Below, in pieces: positions 23,315-24,677 of a DNA stretch of 24,677 bases. The translations under genes and the position numbers were made by a program. Each line of letters starts with the position of its first letter. Within the stretch, counting starts at the first letter, position 1. Location: the NCBI GenBank assembly GCA_963661945.1, contig CAVLDP010000026.1, positions 1 to 24,677 of the forward strand, read 5' to 3'. The stretch is from CAVLDP01 sp963661945 (GTDB lineage Bacteria > Bacillota > Clostridia > Lachnospirales > Lachnospiraceae). The notes beneath the pieces were generated by a model. The model was given only the letters and a program-made list of their open reading frames with translations. It had not been told where the DNA came from and made no database searches.

Positions 23315-24551
23315 CCCCATCACAAGCAAAGCATTTCTTATACATGATGCTCGCACCTTTATCATCTAAAATATCTGTAGACTTTATAATATGCCTGCGG
23401 CATTCAAGCAATTCCTCTTCCCTATCTGCTTGAATGAGAAATCCAAGGATTCTATCACTACTAGTCGTCATTTTCTCTATGACACTTCCAAGCGATTTAT
23501 ATAAGAATAGATCCTTGATTGCTCCATCACGTGCCAGGTCTTCAAATCCAATAAGTTCTTCCACCTTACCGTTATAACAATACACATAGTCCAGCTCTAT
23601 CCTTTTGGACGTCAGAACAGGATTGAGGCGCTGATCATAATCTCCTAGAATCCTATCTGCATACACTCTCATGATATCAATTCCAGAGATTCGTTCTATA
23701 AGCTTATATTTCGACCCGCCTCCCATTCTTGCACTAAACTCTACTATCTTAATCTCATCTCCACTAACAATAGCCTGAATCAGAATCGGACAATTGTTAA
23801 GATCAAACGCTATGCAGATTTTCTCTGCAACAAGCTGTATCTCGTTCATAAGTATGTCTGATATATCTACCGGATATTTACTCTGATATATCGTAAAATT
23901 ATCTGCATTAGTATGTATCTTCTCCGTCTGCGTCACAGAAAGAATTTTAGCACCTTCTCTATCCTTCCAGACATCGATAGAAATCTCTCTTCCCTCTATA
24001 TACTCTTCAACAATTACCTTCTTGCTTCTACTAAGTTCAAATGCTCTATCAATTGCCTTCTCAAGTGTTACATAATCATTTACCTTCTCCACGCCCTTGG
24101 AGCTATTACAATCACAAGGCTTCACAACAACTGGAAAGTTCACTCCTTCAGATAATGCTTCTCGATAATTCCATTCATCTTCGAGGATTACACATTCTGC
24201 AGTCGGAATATCAAACTGTAGGAATCTCAACTTCATATAGGCTTTATCTGTCACATTACGAGCAGTATCTGTACTTATGTAACATGACAGTCCTGCCTTT
24301 TCCGAAACAAGCGCAACTGTCATAAGAGCCTGATCTGTACACGCCGTAGTCACTAATTCTATCTTCTCATCTATAACAATTTGATAAATGGCTTCTTCAT
24401 CTAAGGTGCTCACCCGAAAAAAACGATCCGCATAATCCTTCGCCGGCGGAGATTCAAGATAATCTGCCAAATATACCTCATGTCCTCTCGACTTTAATTC
24501 AGTTATTAAGGCAATTTGATCGAATCCACCCGCCAAAACTAAAATTTTCAT
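23295..24551 (-). CDS. ATP-grasp ligase
   Basis: A 418-aa enzyme of the carbamoyl-phosphate-synthase-like ATP-grasp group (PurK, PylC, BacD type). There is a preceding Rossmann-like domain (MKILVLAGGFDQIALITELK). DKAYMKLRF (102-110) and FPVVVKPCDCNSSKGV (139-154) are the ATP-binding lysine and loop, VEEYIEGREISID (181-193) is the hinge and IKIVEFSARMGGG (267-279) the metal-binding segment. Such enzymes make amide or peptide bonds from a carboxylate and an amine via an acyl phosphate. The substrate is unknown; amino acids are likely. AGGAG precedes the start. It is the first gene of the set and overlaps the opine-dehydrogenase gene at its end, where the last residues are FACDGDGYSDK. Confidence 0.85.
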   Translation of the reverse strand: MKILVLAGGFDQIALITELKSRGHEVYLADYLESPPAKDYADRFFRVSTLDEEAIYQIVIDEKIELVTTACTDQALMTVALVSEKAGLSCYISTDTARNVTDKAYMKLRFLQFDIPTAECVILEDEWNYREALSEGVNFPVVVKPCDCNSSKGVEKVNDYVTLEKAIDRAFELSRSKKVIVEEYIEGREISIDVWKDREGAKILSVTQTEKIHTNADNFTIYQSKYPVDISDILMNEIQLVAEKICIAFDLNNCPILIQAIVSGDEIKIVEFSARMGGGSKYKLIERISGIDIMRVYADRILGDYDQRLNPVLTSKRIELDYVYCYNGKVEELIGFEDLARDGAIKDLFLYKSLGSVIEKMTTSSDRILGFLIQADREEELLECRRHIIKSTDILDDKGASIMYKKCFACDGDGYSDK

Positions 24552-24569
24552 CTACCTACTCCTGTCATT

Positions 24570-24627
24570 TTGACCATTTTTTCTCACACTATTTATATTT
24601 TAGTATATAATAAAAGAAATGTGTAAA
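24570..24627. promoter_or_regulatory. Divergent promoter region between the ATP-grasp gene and the right-edge gene
   Basis: On the plus strand TTGACC (24570-24575) with TATATT 18 bp later, or the perfect TATAAT at 24606-24611, can drive the right-edge gene. On the minus strand TTTACA (plus 24622-24627) is a good -35 for the ATP-grasp operon, with TATACT/TAAAAT boxes just downstream at imperfect spacing. The two sets overlap, so the genes may be expressed in a linked way. Confidence 0.35.
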
Positions 24628-24645
24628 TTTAGGGAGGATTGAGTT

Positions 24646-24677
24646 TTGAAAAAGAAATTACTAGCTCTCTTCACAGC
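24646..24677 (+). CDS. Start of a secreted or lipoprotein gene, cut by the window edge
   Basis: AGGGAGG (24631-24637) is followed after 8 nt by a TTG start. The 10 full codons visible read MKKKLLALFT, the beginning of a signal peptide. The rest lies outside the window, so the product cannot be named. It is divergent from the ATP-grasp operon. Confidence 0.6.
   Translation, partial: MKKKLLALFT

Noticed and set aside
19465..24551. A pyrrolysine biosynthesis operon
   Set aside because: The mutase-like protein has a B12-binding motif and no radical-SAM cysteines, the dehydrogenase is of the opine type, and neither PylS nor a pylT-like RNA is visible.

Overview
The window looks like chromosome from an anaerobic gut or rumen Firmicute, most likely a Lachnospiraceae member. 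This is inferred from the protein families, strong GGAGG-type ribosome binding sites, the glycoside hydrolase/AraC/GPH-symporter layout and the typical lipoproteins; no rRNA or other marker gene is present to confirm it. I see no CRISPR array, rRNA, tRNA, transposase or phage gene.

Layout. (1) 1-537 is non-coding: 55-bp exact direct repeats at 1-55 and 378-432 enclose GC-rich short repeats and a long imperfect hairpin. (2) 538-1260 (+) encodes a WxcM/FdtA-type sugar 3,4-ketoisomerase-like protein with a GNAT-like remnant at its N-terminus. (3) 1270-6542 (-) holds a GH31 enzyme with the full set of sulfoquinovosidase (YihQ) residues, a YidK-like sodium:solute symporter whose stop codon overlaps the hydrolase start, and an AraC-family regulator. 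Perfect dyads lie upstream of the transporter. (4) 6704-10402 (+), divergent from the regulator, is a GH2 beta-galactosidase-like enzyme plus a GPH (MFS_2) sugar symporter, ended by a strong terminator. The two halves look like two glycoside-uptake-and-hydrolysis modules around one regulator. (5) 10589-16407 (+) is a complete oligopeptide ABC transporter, oppA-B-C-D-F, with hairpins after oppA and a bidirectional terminator after oppF. (6) 16520-19398 (-) holds a lipoprotein with an LprI-like C-terminus, a decayed DUF234-type ATPase fragment, and an ECF sigma factor with an RsiV-like (DUF3298) anti-sigma factor. A candidate autoregulatory ECF promoter precedes the sigma gene. (7) 19465-24551 (-) is a four-gene set in the transcription order ATP-grasp ligase, octopine/opine-dehydrogenase-family enzyme, B12-binding glutamate-mutase-like protein, SAM methyltransferase. 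Its substrates are unknown to me. It reads like a small biosynthetic pathway (rearrange, ligate, reduce or oxidise, methylate). (8) The right edge cuts a plus-strand gene starting at a TTG codon with a signal-peptide-like start.

The most interesting parts are the B12-mutase/opine-dehydrogenase/ATP-grasp cluster, and the sulfoquinovosidase locus, which has none of the known sulfosugar-breakdown genes beside it. Nothing recognisable was seen in 5174-5321.
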